Shown here: positions 19,600 to 34,367 of the stretch, in pieces
Layout: each line of letters opens with the position of its first letter
How positions within the stretch are numbered: position 1 is the first letter of the stretch
NCBI GenBank assembly: GCA_014649155.1
Contig: BMSM01000007.1
Location: 248,001 to 312,000, forward strand
DNA length: 64,000 bases
Source: Streptomyces griseoviridis
GTDB taxonomy: Bacteria > Actinomycetota > Actinomycetes > Streptomycetales > Streptomycetaceae
Direction: 5' to 3'
The notes under the pieces: generated by a model
The model's input: only the letters and a program-made list of their open reading frames with translations
Database searches by the model: none
What the model was told of the DNA's origin: nothing
Position numbers and translations under genes: made by a program

Positions 19600-20244
19600 T
19601 CAGGCCCCCTTGGCCGCGGTGCGGACCAGGACGAGGCCGCCGTTCGGACCGGGAACCGCGCCCTTGATGAGCAGCAGACCCTTCTCCGCGTCAACGGCGT
19701 GGACGGTCAGGTTCTGGGTGGTGACGCGCTCGTTGCCCATGCGACCCGCCATGCGGAGGCCCTTGAACACGCGGCCCGGGGTGGCGCAGCCACCGATGGA
19801 ACCGGGCGAGCGGTGCTTGCGCTGGGTGCCGTGGCCGGCGCCGAGGCCCTTGAAGTTGTGACGCTTCATGACACCGGCGAAGCCCTTGCCCTTGCTCTTG
19901 CCGGTGACGTCGACCTTCACGCCCGACTCGAACACCTCGGCGGTGACTTCCTGGCCCAGCGTGTACTCGGCGGCGTCCGACGTGCGGATCTCGACGAGGT
20001 GACGGCGGGGGGTGACGTCGGCCTTGGCGAAGTGGCCCTTGAGGGGCTTGTTCACCTTGCGCGGGTCGATCTCGCCGAAGGCGATCTGGACCGACTCGTA
20101 GCCGTCGACGTCGTTGGTACGCACCTGGGTCACGACGTTGGGGCCGGCCTTGACGACGGTGACCGGAACAACACGGTTGTTCTCGTCCCACACCTGCGTC
20201 ATGCCGAGCTTCTCGCCCAGGATGCCCTTGATCTGCTTAGCCAT
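19600..20244 (-). CDS. rplC: 50S ribosomal protein L3
   Basis: L3, 214 residues, early-assembly protein whose loop reaches the peptidyl transferase centre. It starts [20 protein letters not shown] and contains the signature [20 protein letters not shown] and [20 protein letters not shown]. Confidence 0.98.
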   Translation of the reverse strand: MAKQIKGILGEKLGMTQVWDENNRVVPVTVVKAGPNVVTQVRTNDVDGYESVQIAFGEIDPRKVNKPLKGHFAKADVTPRRHLVEIRTSDAAEYTLGQEVTAEVFESGVKVDVTGKSKGKGFAGVMKRHNFKGLGAGHGTQRKHRSPGSIGGCATPGRVFKGLRMAGRMGNERVTTQNLTVHAVDAEKGLLLIKGAVPGPNGGLVLVRTAAKGA

Positions 20245-20261
20245 CGTTCAGATCACCGGCC

Positions 20262-20570
20262 TCAGAGCTTGATCTCGATGTCGACACCGGCCGGGAGGTC
20301 GAGTCGCATCAGAGAGTCAACGGTCTTGGGGGTCGGGTCGAGGATGTCGATCAGGCGCTTGTGCGTGCGCATCTCGAAGTGCTCGCGCGAGTCCTTGTAC
20401 TTGTGCGGCGACTTGATGACGCAGTACACGTTCTTCTCAGTGGGCAGCGGCACCGGGCCCGCGACCGACGCACCAGTGCGAGTCACCGTCTCGACGATCT
20501 TCTTCGCCGAAGAGTCGATGACCTCGTGGTCGTAGGCCTTGAGCCGGATGCGGATCTTCTGTCCCGCCAT
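20262..20570 (-). CDS. rpsJ: 30S ribosomal protein S10 (NusE)
   Basis: S10, 102 residues, a 30S head protein that also acts as NusE in antitermination through NusG. It starts [20 protein letters not shown] and carries [20 protein letters not shown]. It is the first gene of the S10 operon; its leader carries a 30-bp element shared with rpsL. Confidence 0.98.
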   Translation of the reverse strand: MAGQKIRIRLKAYDHEVIDSSAKKIVETVTRTGASVAGPVPLPTEKNVYCVIKSPHKYKDSREHFEMRTHKRLIDILDPTPKTVDSLMRLDLPAGVDIEIKL

Positions 20571-20626
20571 GGCTACTTGGTAGTCCTGTCTCTCTAACGC
20601 TCTGGGACCCGGAGTCTGCTGTCTTG

Positions 20627-20656
20627 CGTCTCCGACCCACGCGGTCGGGCGTGTCG
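20627..20656 (-). promoter_or_regulatory. Leader element of the S10 operon, copy 1
   Basis: This 30-bp stretch matches 29314-29343 upstream of rpsL at 28 of 30 positions. On the transcript strand it reads CGACACGCCCGACCGCGTGG then GTCGGAGACG; CCGACC and GGTCGG can pair around a 5-nt loop. It begins 56 nt before the rpsJ start codon. No identity is known to me. Confidence 0.7.
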
Positions 20657-20953
20657 CGCTCCCGCTGACAAAGATGTCCCTTGTTCGAACGTCCCTGCCA
20701 TGGGAGTGCGGGCCCTTCCGGAACCGCGGGCCGGGGGCGAAGACCCACCGGGCGCCTGGCCGGAACCCCGCATACGCTTCCCGAAAGATTCCCGTACGTC
20801 CGCCCCTGCGCCTTTCGGCACATCACATGAGGCGACGAGTACTGTGGGACTCGCTTCCGGTCCCCCCGGCGGGAGGCGCGCAGCATCGGCACTCGACCGA
20901 GCAACCCCGCTAGTCTGCCATACAGGGCACCGCGGACGCCAATCGAGCCGACG

Positions 20954-20981
20954 ACAGTACCCCGCCGGCGCCGCACCTCAA
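20954..20981 (-). promoter_or_regulatory. Candidate rpsJ promoter
   Basis: On the minus strand TTGAGG (20981-20976) and TACTGT (20959-20954) are 16 nt apart. Transcription would begin near 20947 and produce a leader of about 375 nt containing the shared element. Confidence 0.4.
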
Positions 20982-21052
20982 ACCACCGACGCCGCCCTCG
21001 CGCGCCTTAACCAGCGTTTAAAGCGCCCTTAAGCGTCCCCGTCGCAAGCTTA

Positions 21053-21065
21053 TTACCTCAGGTAA
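21053..21065. promoter_or_regulatory. Palindrome TTACCT-C-AGGTAA upstream of the GH16 gene
   Basis: A perfect 6-1-6 inverted repeat 129 bp upstream of the GH16 start. The size and symmetry fit a dimeric repressor site, but no regulator is encoded nearby and the link is only positional. Confidence 0.35.
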
Positions 21066-21193
21066 GAGCAGGTCAGCGCAGTGAATGGCGCGTTCCGCCT
21101 ACTAGCGGTTGTCATGACCAGGTCCCTAGCATGCCGGGCACAGCATCGCTCTCCCCCACGGACGATCCTCCCCACGAACGAGGTGTGCTCACG

Positions 21194-22459
<1,266 letters not shown>

Positions 22460-22469
22460 GTCCCGGCCC

Positions 22470-23648
22470 TCAGCCGTGGCGGTCGGCGGCCCGCAGCCGG
22501 GTGAAGGAGCGGTCCAGGCCGCGCTTGATCCCGCGGGCCACCGGCCGCTCCACCAGCCGGTGCACCAGGTAGCTCAGCACGCAGAACCCGGCGATCACCG
22601 CCACCACCAGCAGCCGGGGGTCCATGGTGTCCCGCAGCCGGCTGATCAGCGCGGTGCCCGCCGCGTAGTGCGTCAGGTACAGCGGGTACGTCAGCGCCCC
22701 CGCCGTCACCAGCCACTTCCACCGCACGCGGTCGGTGTACCCGAGGGCGACGGCGGCCATGAACAGCAGGAAGACGGTGTAGACCAGGAACGCCCCGCGC
22801 CAGCCGGAGACGTGCTCGATCTCGTCGATCCGCCGCCCCAGCTCCAGCTGCCCCATCATCCACGCCATGCCGAGGATGCCCCACAGCAGCAGGTCGGGCC
22901 CGAAGCGGTGCATGAGGTACAGGGCGAGTCCGGCGATGAAGAACCAGGCCCCGTCCGGGTTGGCGACCAGTTCGAGGACGGGCAGGTCGGCGGCCGGCGC
23001 GAGCATCGCCACCGCGCCCCACACGCAGCAGAACGCCACCACCCTGCGGTACGTCAGCCCCATGGCGACGACGACCAGGAACAGCAGGTAGAAGCGCAGC
23101 TCGGACCAGAGGGTCCAGTAGACGCCGTCGACGTTCGGCACGCCGGAGCCGGACTGGAGCATGGTGAGGTTGAACAGCACCTCGCATATCTTCAGCCGCT
23201 CCCACACGCCCGGTACGGCGACCAGCACGCCCGTGGTGAACAGCACCGCGAACCAGTACGCCGGGTAGAGCCGGATGACCCGCGACACGAAGAACTGCCG
23301 GGGCGAGCGCCCCCAGCTCGACATGCAGATCACGAAGCCGCTGATCACGAAGAAGATCTCGACGCCGATCCAGCCGTAGGCGGCGAGGTGGTGCACGGTC
23401 GGCATGAGGTCACCGACCGGCCGGCCCCAGATCACGTTGCCCGGCCGGTCGACCCGCTCGGTGCCCGCGTAGTGGTGCAGGGCGACCATCAGGGCGGCGA
23501 CGAGCCGGATGCCGTCGATCACGTACAGCCGCCGTCCGGCGCGGGGTGCGCGGTCCGCGCCCTTCCCCGCCGGGGGCCCCTGGTCCGGTGAGGAACGCTG
23601 GACGGGGACGGCGGCGGCCGGGGGGCCGGCTGTGGTGAGCGGGGGCAT
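22470..23648 (-). CDS. Acyltransferase family 3 membrane protein
   Basis: About 392 residues with roughly ten membrane helices, of the OafA/YrhL type that O-acylates extracytoplasmic sugars or lipids. YVIDGIRLVAALMVALHHYA contains the conserved His region, followed by GWIGVEIFFVISGFVICMSS and RLYPAYWFAVL. The ATG at 23648 is preceded by GGTGGGGTGAAG; a TTG eight codons upstream is the alternative. The acceptor is unknown. It is convergent with the GH16 gene. Confidence 0.85.
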   Translation of the reverse strand: MPPLTTAGPPAAAVPVQRSSPDQGPPAGKGADRAPRAGRRLYVIDGIRLVAALMVALHHYAGTERVDRPGNVIWGRPVGDLMPTVHHLAAYGWIGVEIFFVISGFVICMSSWGRSPRQFFVSRVIRLYPAYWFAVLFTTGVLVAVPGVWERLKICEVLFNLTMLQSGSGVPNVDGVYWTLWSELRFYLLFLVVVAMGLTYRRVVAFCCVWGAVAMLAPAADLPVLELVANPDGAWFFIAGLALYLMHRFGPDLLLWGILGMAWMMGQLELGRRIDEIEHVSGWRGAFLVYTVFLLFMAAVALGYTDRVRWKWLVTAGALTYPLYLTHYAAGTALISRLRDTMDPRLLVVAVIAGFCVLSYLVHRLVERPVARGIKRGLDRSFTRLRAADRHG

Positions 23649-23686
23649 GGGTTGCTTCACCCCACCAGACAAGAGCAGTGCTCATG

Positions 23687-23965
23687 TCAGCGGAAGCGTT
23701 GTGATCGACCCGGCGCAAAGCTCTCGAACAGCGTTGCCACAGAGTTCACCGAGAGTTCCCCCTGCCCCACCGCGACCTCAGCGCAGCGCAGCGAGGAGAG
23801 GAACGGGTCCCAGCTCCCCGCCCCCAGCAGCAGCCGGGGGCTGCCCCCGGTGCCGTACCTGGAGTCACGGACGTGGACGGAACGGGGGGTTATCGCGACC
23901 TCGACGCAGGACTCTCCGTCGTTGCCGCCGCTGTAGCTGCTCTTGAACCAGGCCAGGTCGGTCAC
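23687..23965 (-). CDS. DUF397 protein, second of a tandem pair
   Basis: A 92-residue protein opening MTDLAWFKSSYSGGNDGESC and continuing VEVAITPRSVHVRDSRY, the whole DUF397 signature. It has an unusually long C-terminal extension of about 35 residues. The GTG start follows GGGGAGG and lies one base after the TGA of the upstream copy, so the two are translationally coupled. In Streptomyces many DUF397 proteins partner an Xre-type regulator (WhiJ-like systems), but no such gene is adjacent. Confidence 0.85.
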   Translation of the reverse strand: MTDLAWFKSSYSGGNDGESCVEVAITPRSVHVRDSRYGTGGSPRLLLGAGSWDPFLSSLRCAEVAVGQGELSVNSVATLFESFAPGRSQRFR

Positions 23966-23966
23966 G

Positions 23967-24179
23967 TCACCTCCCCGAGGCGTACGCCACGAACTCCCCC
24001 CACGCCCCAGGCGCGACCGCCAGCCGAGGACCGTCCACGGCCGTCTTGGAATCACGCACGTGCACGGCATGCGGGGCTATCGCCACCTCGACACAGGACT
24101 CCCCGTTCGCGCCACCGCTGTGGCTGCTCTTGAACCACGCCAGTTCGGAGGCGCCCCCGGCGGATTCCTTGCGCATCAT
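23967..24179 (-). CDS. DUF397 protein, first of a tandem pair
   Basis: A 70-residue DUF397 protein (ELAWFKSSHSGGANGESCVE, then VAIAPHAVHVRDSK). The start ATGATG has GGAG 5 nt upstream. Its start codon overlaps, head to head, that of the truncated PIN-domain frame on the plus strand. As with the second copy, no helix-turn-helix partner is next to it. Confidence 0.85.
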   Translation of the reverse strand: MMRKESAGGASELAWFKSSHSGGANGESCVEVAIAPHAVHVRDSKTAVDGPRLAVAPGAWGEFVAYASGR

Positions 24180-24359
24180 GTGTCTCCGGCTCCGCGAGCG
24201 CCGCGTGACCGGGCACGTCGAGACGGTGGTCCTGGACTCCGAGGGCCTCTCCGGGTGGATCGCCCAGGACCGCGAGGTCCTCGCGGTGCTCCAGGTGTTC
24301 CACGCCCTGGGCACGGACGTCGTCATCGGTGCCAACACCATCGTGGAAGTCACCCACGC
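24178..24359 (+). pseudogene. Truncated PIN-domain protein (N-terminal fragment)
   Basis: From ATG 24178, or GTG 24205, the frame reads [20 protein letters not shown] then [20 protein letters not shown] and [13 protein letters not shown]. This resembles the N-terminal half of Streptomyces PIN-domain nucleases, including the first acidic residue in VLDSEGL. After 24359 the frame becomes low-complexity ([16 protein letters not shown]) and the remaining PIN motifs with their acidic residues are absent. The frame stays open to 24531 without homology, so this is read as a stump and not an intact toxin. Confidence 0.6.
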
Positions 24360-24754
24360 CTCCCCGAGCCCCGCAAGCTCCCCTCGGCCCCGTCGGCCCA
24401 GCTCAGCGCGGGCGGCCCGCGGAACGGCTCGGCACGCCTGGACAGCCCCGGCCCCCGGCTCCCCTCGTCGCCACCGAACCGGTACAGCAGCAGCGAGGGC
24501 CGTACGGCGACCACGGCGACGGCCACCGTGACCAGTGCGCCGATCACCCCGAGGAGCCGGCGCCGGCGCCGGCGTACCCGGCCGCCGCCGCTCTCCTGCC
24601 GGGCCGGCCCGGTCCGCCGCCCCCGGGGGCTCCGCGGACGCCCGCTCCCCTGGCGGGCCGCAGCCTCGCCCGGGGAGCCCCCGGCGGCGCGCTTCAGGAA
24701 CGCCTCCGACTCCGCGTCGGACACGGACGGTTCGTCATCGGGCGAGGCACTCAC
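24350..24754 (-). pseudogene. Truncated single-pass membrane protein
   Basis: From a GTG start the frame encodes 134 residues: an acidic N-terminus ([20 protein letters not shown]), a basic stretch and one membrane helix ([18 protein letters not shown]). The C-terminal LSWADGAEG resembles the point where longer Streptomyces proteins of this architecture continue into a large extracytoplasmic domain; here it ends after RGSGRRG. The last codons overlap the PIN fragment coming from the other side. I infer loss of the C-terminal part. It may still be expressed as a short protein. Confidence 0.5.
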
Positions 24755-24834
24755 GGGCCGCTCTCACGGCAGAGGGAACGGGTCGCAGGACAGTCTCCCC
24801 GCTGCCACCGACAACGCCCGCCGAGAACGGCGAA

Positions 24835-24864
24835 GGGCCCGCACGACCGAAGTCGTGCGGGCCC
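24835..24864 (-). terminator. tuf terminator with UUCG tetraloop
   Basis: GGGCCCGCACGAC and GTCGTGCGGGCCC form a perfect 13-bp stem, and on the transcript strand the loop is C(UUCG)G, an extra-stable tetraloop. It starts 29 nt after the tuf stop. Confidence 0.8.
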
Positions 24865-24892
24865 CTCAGAGGCTGGATCAGCCCAGGTCAGG

Positions 24893-26086
<1,194 letters not shown>

Positions 26087-26164
26087 TGGGGTCCTCCTGT
26101 GGAGTGGTTCTGAACGCCTTGCTTCATCGGCGCCAGGTGATCTTTGCTGGATATCCCGGGCCCG

Positions 26165-26196
26165 GGGCATTCCGCCGGGTTGGTGGCGGAATGCCC
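26165..26196 (-). terminator. Hairpin between fusA and tuf
   Basis: GGGCATTCCGCC and GGCGGAATGCCC form a perfect 12-bp stem with an 8-nt loop, 61 nt after the fusA stop. It is a likely attenuator or processing site that sets tuf apart from fusA. A TTGACT just upstream on the minus strand could be the -35 of a tuf promoter, but its -10 is poor. Confidence 0.65.
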
Positions 26197-26257
26197 TCCG
26201 TCAGGCTCCGGAGTCAAGCCTAAGGCGTGGATACGCGGTCCGTTAAACGGAGCCTCG

Positions 26258-28384
26258 TTACTCGCCCTTGGCCTTCGCGATGATCTCCTCGGCGACGTTC
26301 CGCGGAACCTCGGCGTAGGAGTCGAACTGCATCGAGTAGCTTGCGCGACCCGACGTCTTGCTGCGGAGGTCGCCGACGTAGCCGAACATCTCCGACAGGG
26401 GCACGAGCCCCTTGACGACGCGGGCACCGGCCCGCTCCTCCATGGCCTGGATCTGGCCACGGCGGGAGTTGATGTCGCCGATGACGTCGCCCATGTAGTC
26501 CTCGGGCGTGGTGACCTCGACGGCCATCATCGGCTCGAGCAGCACGGGGCTGGCCTTGCGCGCGGCCTCCTTGAAGGCCTGCGAACCGGCGATCTTGAAC
26601 GCCAGCTCGGAGGAGTCCACCTCGTGGTAGGCACCGTCGAGCAGCGTCACGCGGACACCGGTCATCTCGTAACCGGCGAGGATGCCGAACTGCATGGCCT
26701 CCTGCGCGCCGGCGTCCACCGAAGGGATGTACTCCTTCGGCACACGGCCACCGGTGACCTTGTTGACGAACTCGTAGGAGGCGTCGCCACCCTCGATCGG
26801 CTCGATCGCGATGATCACGCGAGCGAACTGGCCGGTACCACCCGTCTGCTTCTTGTGGGTGAACTCGACCTTCTCGACGGCCTTGCGGATCGTCTCACGG
26901 TACGCGACCTGCGGCTTGCCGACGTTGGCCTCGACCTTGAACTCGCGCTTCATCCGGTCGACCAGCACCTCGAGGTGAAGCTCGCCCATACCGCCGATGA
27001 CGGTCTGGCCGGTCTCCTCGTTGGTGTGCACCTGGAAGGAGGGGTCCTCCTCCGCGAGACGCTGGATGGCGACACCCAGCTTCTCCTGGTCGCCCTTGGA
27101 CTTGGGCTCGATCGCGACCTCGATGACCGGCGCCGGGAAGTCCATGGACTCCAGGATCACCGGGTTCTTCTCGTCGGACAGCGTCTCACCGGTCGTGGTC
27201 TGCTTCAGACCCATCACGGCGACGATGTCGCCGGCGCCCACCGACTCGATCTCCTCACGCTTGTTCGCGTGCATGCGGTAGATCTTGCCGATGCGCTCCT
27301 TGCGGCCCTTGACGGAGTTCAGCACGGCGGTGCCGGACTCCAGGCGGCCGGAGTACACGCGGACGAAGGTGAGCTTGCCGAGGTGCGGGTCGCTCATGAT
27401 CTTGAACGCCAGCGCCGCGAGCGGCTCGTCGTCGGACGGCTTGCGCGCGATGACCTTCTCCGCGTCCTTCACGTCGTGGCCCTCGATGGCCTCGACGTCC
27501 AGGGGGGAGGGGAGGTAGCGCACGACGGCGTCGAGCAGGGGCTGGACGCCCTTGTTCTTGAACGCGGTGCCGCAGAAGACGGGGGTGACGGTGGTGCCGT
27601 CGCCCTTGCCGGACGCGATGGTGATACGACGGATCGCGGCGTAGAGCTGCTCCACGGTGGGCTCGGTGCCCTCCAGGTACAGCTCCATCAGCTCCTCGTC
27701 GTTCTCGGCGACGGCCTCGAGCAGCTTGCCGCGGTACTCCTCGGCAGCCTCGGTGTGCGTCTCCGGGATGTCGACGATGTCGTACATCTCACCCTTGGTC
27801 GCCTCGGCGGACCAGACGAAGGCCTTCATCGTCACGAGGTCGACGACGCCCTTGAAGTCCGCCTCCGCGCCGATCGGCAGCTGCATGACCAGCGGCTGCG
27901 CGCCCAGGCGGTCGGAGATCATGTCGACGCAGCGGTGGAACTCGGCACCGGTCCGGTCGAGCTTGTTGACGAAGCAGATGCGCGGAACGCCGTAGCGGTC
28001 CGCCTGACGCCACACCGTCTCGGACTGGGGCTCGACACCGGCGACGCCGTCGAACACCGTCACGGCACCGTCGAGCACGCGCAGCGAACGCTCCACCTCT
28101 ACGGTGAAGTCGACGTGGCCCGGGGTGTCGATGATGTTGATGGTGTGGTCGACGTCTTCCAGCGGCCAGTGACAGGTGGTGGCAGCGGACGTGATCGTGA
28201 TGCCACGCTCCTGCTCCTGCTCCATCCAGTCCATGGTCGCGGCGCCGTCGTGGACCTCACCGATCTTGTACGACACACCGGTGTAGAACAGGATCCGCTC
28301 GGTGGTGGTCGTCTTGCCCGCGTCGATGTGGGCCATGATCCCGATGTTGCGGACCTTGGCCAGGTCAAGTGAAGTGGTAGCCAT
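26258..28384 (-). CDS. fusA: Elongation factor G
   Basis: EF-G, 708 residues, the translocase of the ribosome. GTPase motifs are [30 protein letters not shown] and [10 protein letters not shown]; the later domains include [19 protein letters not shown] and the C-terminal [20 protein letters not shown]. It follows rpsG by 39 nt. Confidence 0.98.
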   Translation of the reverse strand: MATTSLDLAKVRNIGIMAHIDAGKTTTTERILFYTGVSYKIGEVHDGAATMDWMEQEQERGITITSAATTCHWPLEDVDHTINIIDTPGHVDFTVEVERSLRVLDGAVTVFDGVAGVEPQSETVWRQADRYGVPRICFVNKLDRTGAEFHRCVDMISDRLGAQPLVMQLPIGAEADFKGVVDLVTMKAFVWSAEATKGEMYDIVDIPETHTEAAEEYRGKLLEAVAENDEELMELYLEGTEPTVEQLYAAIRRITIASGKGDGTTVTPVFCGTAFKNKGVQPLLDAVVRYLPSPLDVEAIEGHDVKDAEKVIARKPSDDEPLAALAFKIMSDPHLGKLTFVRVYSGRLESGTAVLNSVKGRKERIGKIYRMHANKREEIESVGAGDIVAVMGLKQTTTGETLSDEKNPVILESMDFPAPVIEVAIEPKSKGDQEKLGVAIQRLAEEDPSFQVHTNEETGQTVIGGMGELHLEVLVDRMKREFKVEANVGKPQVAYRETIRKAVEKVEFTHKKQTGGTGQFARVIIAIEPIEGGDASYEFVNKVTGGRVPKEYIPSVDAGAQEAMQFGILAGYEMTGVRVTLLDGAYHEVDSSELAFKIAGSQAFKEAARKASPVLLEPMMAVEVTTPEDYMGDVIGDINSRRGQIQAMEERAGARVVKGLVPLSEMFGYVGDLRSKTSGRASYSMQFDSYAEVPRNVAEEIIAKAKGE

Positions 28385-28423
28385 AAGGCTTCAGTCTTCT
28401 CTCGGTCTCGATGTGGGTAGCGA

Positions 28424-28894
28424 CTACCAGCGGTAGTGCGCGAAGGCCTTGTTGGACTCGGCCATCTTGTGCGTGTCCTCGCGCTTCTTCACAGCGGCGC
28501 CGAGGCCGTTGGAGGCGTCGAGAAGCTCGTTGAGCAGACGCTCGGTCATGGTCTTCTCGCGACGGGCGCGGGAGTAACCGACCAGCCAGCGCAGCGCGAG
28601 CGTGTTGGCGCGACCGGGCTTGACCTCGATCGGCACCTGGTACGTGGCGCCACCGACACGGCGGGACTTGACCTCGAGGGTCGGCTTGATGTTCTCCAGC
28701 GCGCGCTTCAGCGTGATGATCGGGTCGTTGCCCGTCTTCTCACGCAGACCCTCCATGGCGCCGTAGACGATGCGCTCGGCGGTGGAGCGCTTGCCGTTCA
28801 GCAGCACCTTGTTGATCAGCGACGTGACAAGAGGAGAACCGTAGACCGGGTCGATGATGACCGGACGCTTCGGGGCGGGGCCCTTACGAGGCAT
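28424..28894 (-). CDS. rpsG: 30S ribosomal protein S7
   Basis: S7, 156 residues, initiates assembly of the 30S head and in E. coli represses the str operon. It starts [20 protein letters not shown] and contains [20 protein letters not shown] and [20 protein letters not shown]. It begins 2 nt after rpsL. Confidence 0.98.
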   Translation of the reverse strand: MPRKGPAPKRPVIIDPVYGSPLVTSLINKVLLNGKRSTAERIVYGAMEGLREKTGNDPIITLKRALENIKPTLEVKSRRVGGATYQVPIEVKPGRANTLALRWLVGYSRARREKTMTERLLNELLDASNGLGAAVKKREDTHKMAESNKAFAHYRW

Positions 28895-28896
28895 TC

Positions 28897-29268
28897 TTAC
28901 TTCTCCTTCTTGGCGCCGTAGCGGCTGCGGGCCTGCTTGCGGTTCTTGACACCCTGGGTGTCGAGGGAACCGCGGATGATCTTGTAGCGAACACCCGGGA
29001 GGTCCTTCACACGGCCGCCGCGCACGAGCACGATGGAGTGCTCCTGCAGGTTGTGCCCCTCACCCGGAATGTAAGCGGTGACTTCGATCCCGCTGGTCAG
29101 ACGCACACGCGCGACCTTGCGCAGGGCCGAGTTCGGCTTCTTCGGGGTGGTCGTGAACACACGCGTGCAGACGCCACGGCGCTGAGGGGAACCCTCGAGT
29201 GCGGGCGTCTTGTTCTTCTCGACCTTGTCCTGCCGGCCCTTCCGGACCAGCTGCTGGATCGTAGGCAC
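28897..29268 (-). CDS. rpsL: 30S ribosomal protein S12
   Basis: S12, 123 residues, decoding-centre protein and streptomycin-resistance locus. The start is GTG ([20 protein letters not shown]). The resistance sites keep their lysines, in [13 protein letters not shown] and [11 protein letters not shown], so the gene looks wild type. It leads the str operon, with a promoter about 200 nt upstream and the shared leader element between. Confidence 0.98.
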   Translation of the reverse strand: MPTIQQLVRKGRQDKVEKNKTPALEGSPQRRGVCTRVFTTTPKKPNSALRKVARVRLTSGIEVTAYIPGEGHNLQEHSIVLVRGGRVKDLPGVRYKIIRGSLDTQGVKNRKQARSRYGAKKEK

Positions 29269-29313
29269 TACTTCTCCGGTTTCTGTGTGCCGATGGGTAC
29301 AGCTAACCTGGAA

Positions 29314-29343
29314 CGTCGCCGACCCACGCGGTCGGGTGTGTCG
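29314..29343 (-). promoter_or_regulatory. Leader element of the str operon, copy 2
   Basis: Transcript-strand sequence CGACACACCCGACCGCGTGG then GTCGGCGACG, differing from the rpsJ leader copy at only two positions. The CCGACC/GGTCGG stem is intact. It begins 45 nt upstream of the rpsL start and about 110 nt after the predicted transcription start, so it would be part of the mRNA leader. Confidence 0.7.
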
Positions 29344-29461
29344 AATCCAGCGGTCTCCCGCCGCGAGGCGAAAGGAGCACAGATTACGGTGGCCGCTTGC
29401 GGACGTCCGTGCGGTTGAAGGCACGCACAGAAGCCAGGGCACACCCCAGGCACAAGGTCTG

Positions 29462-29490
29462 AGCGTACCTACCGCATTCGCTGCGGTCAA
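29462..29490 (-). promoter_or_regulatory. Predicted promoter of the str operon
   Basis: On the minus strand TTGACC (29490-29485) and TACGCT (29467-29462) are separated by 17 nt, a good principal-sigma promoter. Transcription near 29455 would give a leader of roughly 187 nt before rpsL. Confidence 0.6.
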
Positions 29491-29542
29491 AACAAATACG
29501 GAACGCCCGCGTCCTCCTACGGCACGTGTCAAGCCCGCGAGG

Positions 29543-30211
29543 TCATCCGGAGGACGCCAGCCCCGCCGCGATCAGCACCGTGACGATGAACGCCCAGCCG
29601 GCGATCGACATCCATCCCAGCACCAGCCCGGCCATGGCGAGCCCCTCCCCGCGCTCCCCGGTCCGCCGCATCTCCCCGCGCGCGGCGTGCCCGAGCACCA
29701 CCGCCGGCACTCCGGTGAGCCCCCCGGTCACGACCGTGAGCACCCCGCACACCATGGCCCCGACCGCCTTGCCGTTGGTGACCGGCGCGGGCGGCGGCAG
29801 GAACGTCCCCGGCACCGCCCGCCCGACCGGCACGGGCCCCTGCGGCAGATCCGCGACCAGCACCGCCAGCTCCCCGACGGTCCGCGCCCCGTAGGCCCGC
29901 GCGACCCGCTTCTCGAACTCGGCGTGCTCCAGCCGCCCCTCCCCGTACCCGGCCCGCAGCACATCGACGGCCCGCTCACGCTCGGCGTGCGAGGCGAGCA
30001 GGGACGACACCGAGGCGGCGGCTGGCTGCGGCACCCCGTAGCCGGGCCAGGGGCGCGGCACAGCACCCGCCGGGCCCGGCACCGGCCGGGGGGTGCCCGC
30101 GGGGCCTCCAGGGCCCGGCACGACACCACCCGGCGGCTGGTCCACGCCCTCCCAGGACTGCCATGACGGATACGACACCGAGGACCTCCCGAACGCCCGA
30201 GGTTCCTCCAT
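29543..30211 (-). CDS. DUF1707/DUF4190-type membrane protein
   Basis: About 222 residues. After a Pro/Gly-rich start ([20 protein letters not shown]) comes a DUF1707-like module ([20 protein letters not shown], then [20 protein letters not shown]). It is followed by a DUF4190-like pair of membrane helices ([20 protein letters not shown] and [20 protein letters not shown]). DUF1707 proteins are widespread actinobacterial envelope proteins of unclear role. The start is uncertain, with no strong ribosome-binding site. It lies between the rpoC terminator and the str promoter. Confidence 0.75.
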   Translation of the reverse strand: MEEPRAFGRSSVSYPSWQSWEGVDQPPGGVVPGPGGPAGTPRPVPGPAGAVPRPWPGYGVPQPAAASVSSLLASHAERERAVDVLRAGYGEGRLEHAEFEKRVARAYGARTVGELAVLVADLPQGPVPVGRAVPGTFLPPPAPVTNGKAVGAMVCGVLTVVTGGLTGVPAVVLGHAARGEMRRTGERGEGLAMAGLVLGWMSIAGWAFIVTVLIAAGLASSG

Positions 30212-30321
30212 GATGCGCCAAGAACGGCGCTTCTTCGACGGTTCGCGCGGATTGACCGCCCGCACCCCGCCGCCGCGCCCTCCGCGGCCCGCCCGGTCGC
30301 CGCCGGCTCCCCCGGCACGCC

Positions 30322-30362
30322 GAAGGGCGGCCACCCCGCGCGAAGCGGAGTGGCCGCCCTTC
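30322..30362 (-). terminator. rpoBC terminator
   Basis: GAAGGGCGGCCAC and GTGGCCGCCCTTC form a perfect 13-bp stem around a 15-nt loop, 14 nt after the rpoC stop. No T-tract follows. Confidence 0.7.
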
Positions 30363-30376
30363 AGTGGACGTAGGCC

Positions 30377-34273
<3,897 letters not shown>

Positions 34274-34331
34274 TATGCGTCAATCCCTCTCAGGGTTGTA
34301 AGTCATGGGGTCTGATACGGGGGTCCTGGGG

Positions 34332-34360
34332 CCGGCGGCCTTCGCGGGGAAGGCCGCCGG
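34332..34360 (-). promoter_or_regulatory. Hairpin between rpoB and rpoC
   Basis: CCGGCGGCCTTC and GAAGGCCGCCGG form a perfect 12-bp stem with a 5-nt loop, 8 nt after the rpoB stop. Because rpoC must be made in step with rpoB it is more likely an mRNA stabiliser or processing site than a full terminator. Confidence 0.55.
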
Positions 34361-34367
34361 ACTCCCG

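Larger units (their letters stand above)
20571..21193. other. Intergenic region between rpsJ and the divergent GH16 gene
   Basis: A 623-bp region with no supported gene; short frames in it lack ribosome-binding sites and homology. It contains the rpsJ leader with a shared element at 20627-20656, a candidate rpsJ promoter at 20954-20981 and a short palindrome at 21053-21065 next to the GH16 gene. A large S10 leader is consistent with operon-level regulation. Confidence 0.7.

Noticed and set aside
24178..24531. Intact PIN-domain toxin of a toxin-antitoxin pair
   Set aside because: Only the N-terminal half resembles PIN proteins; the rest is low-complexity sequence with no further acidic motifs, and no antitoxin is adjacent.
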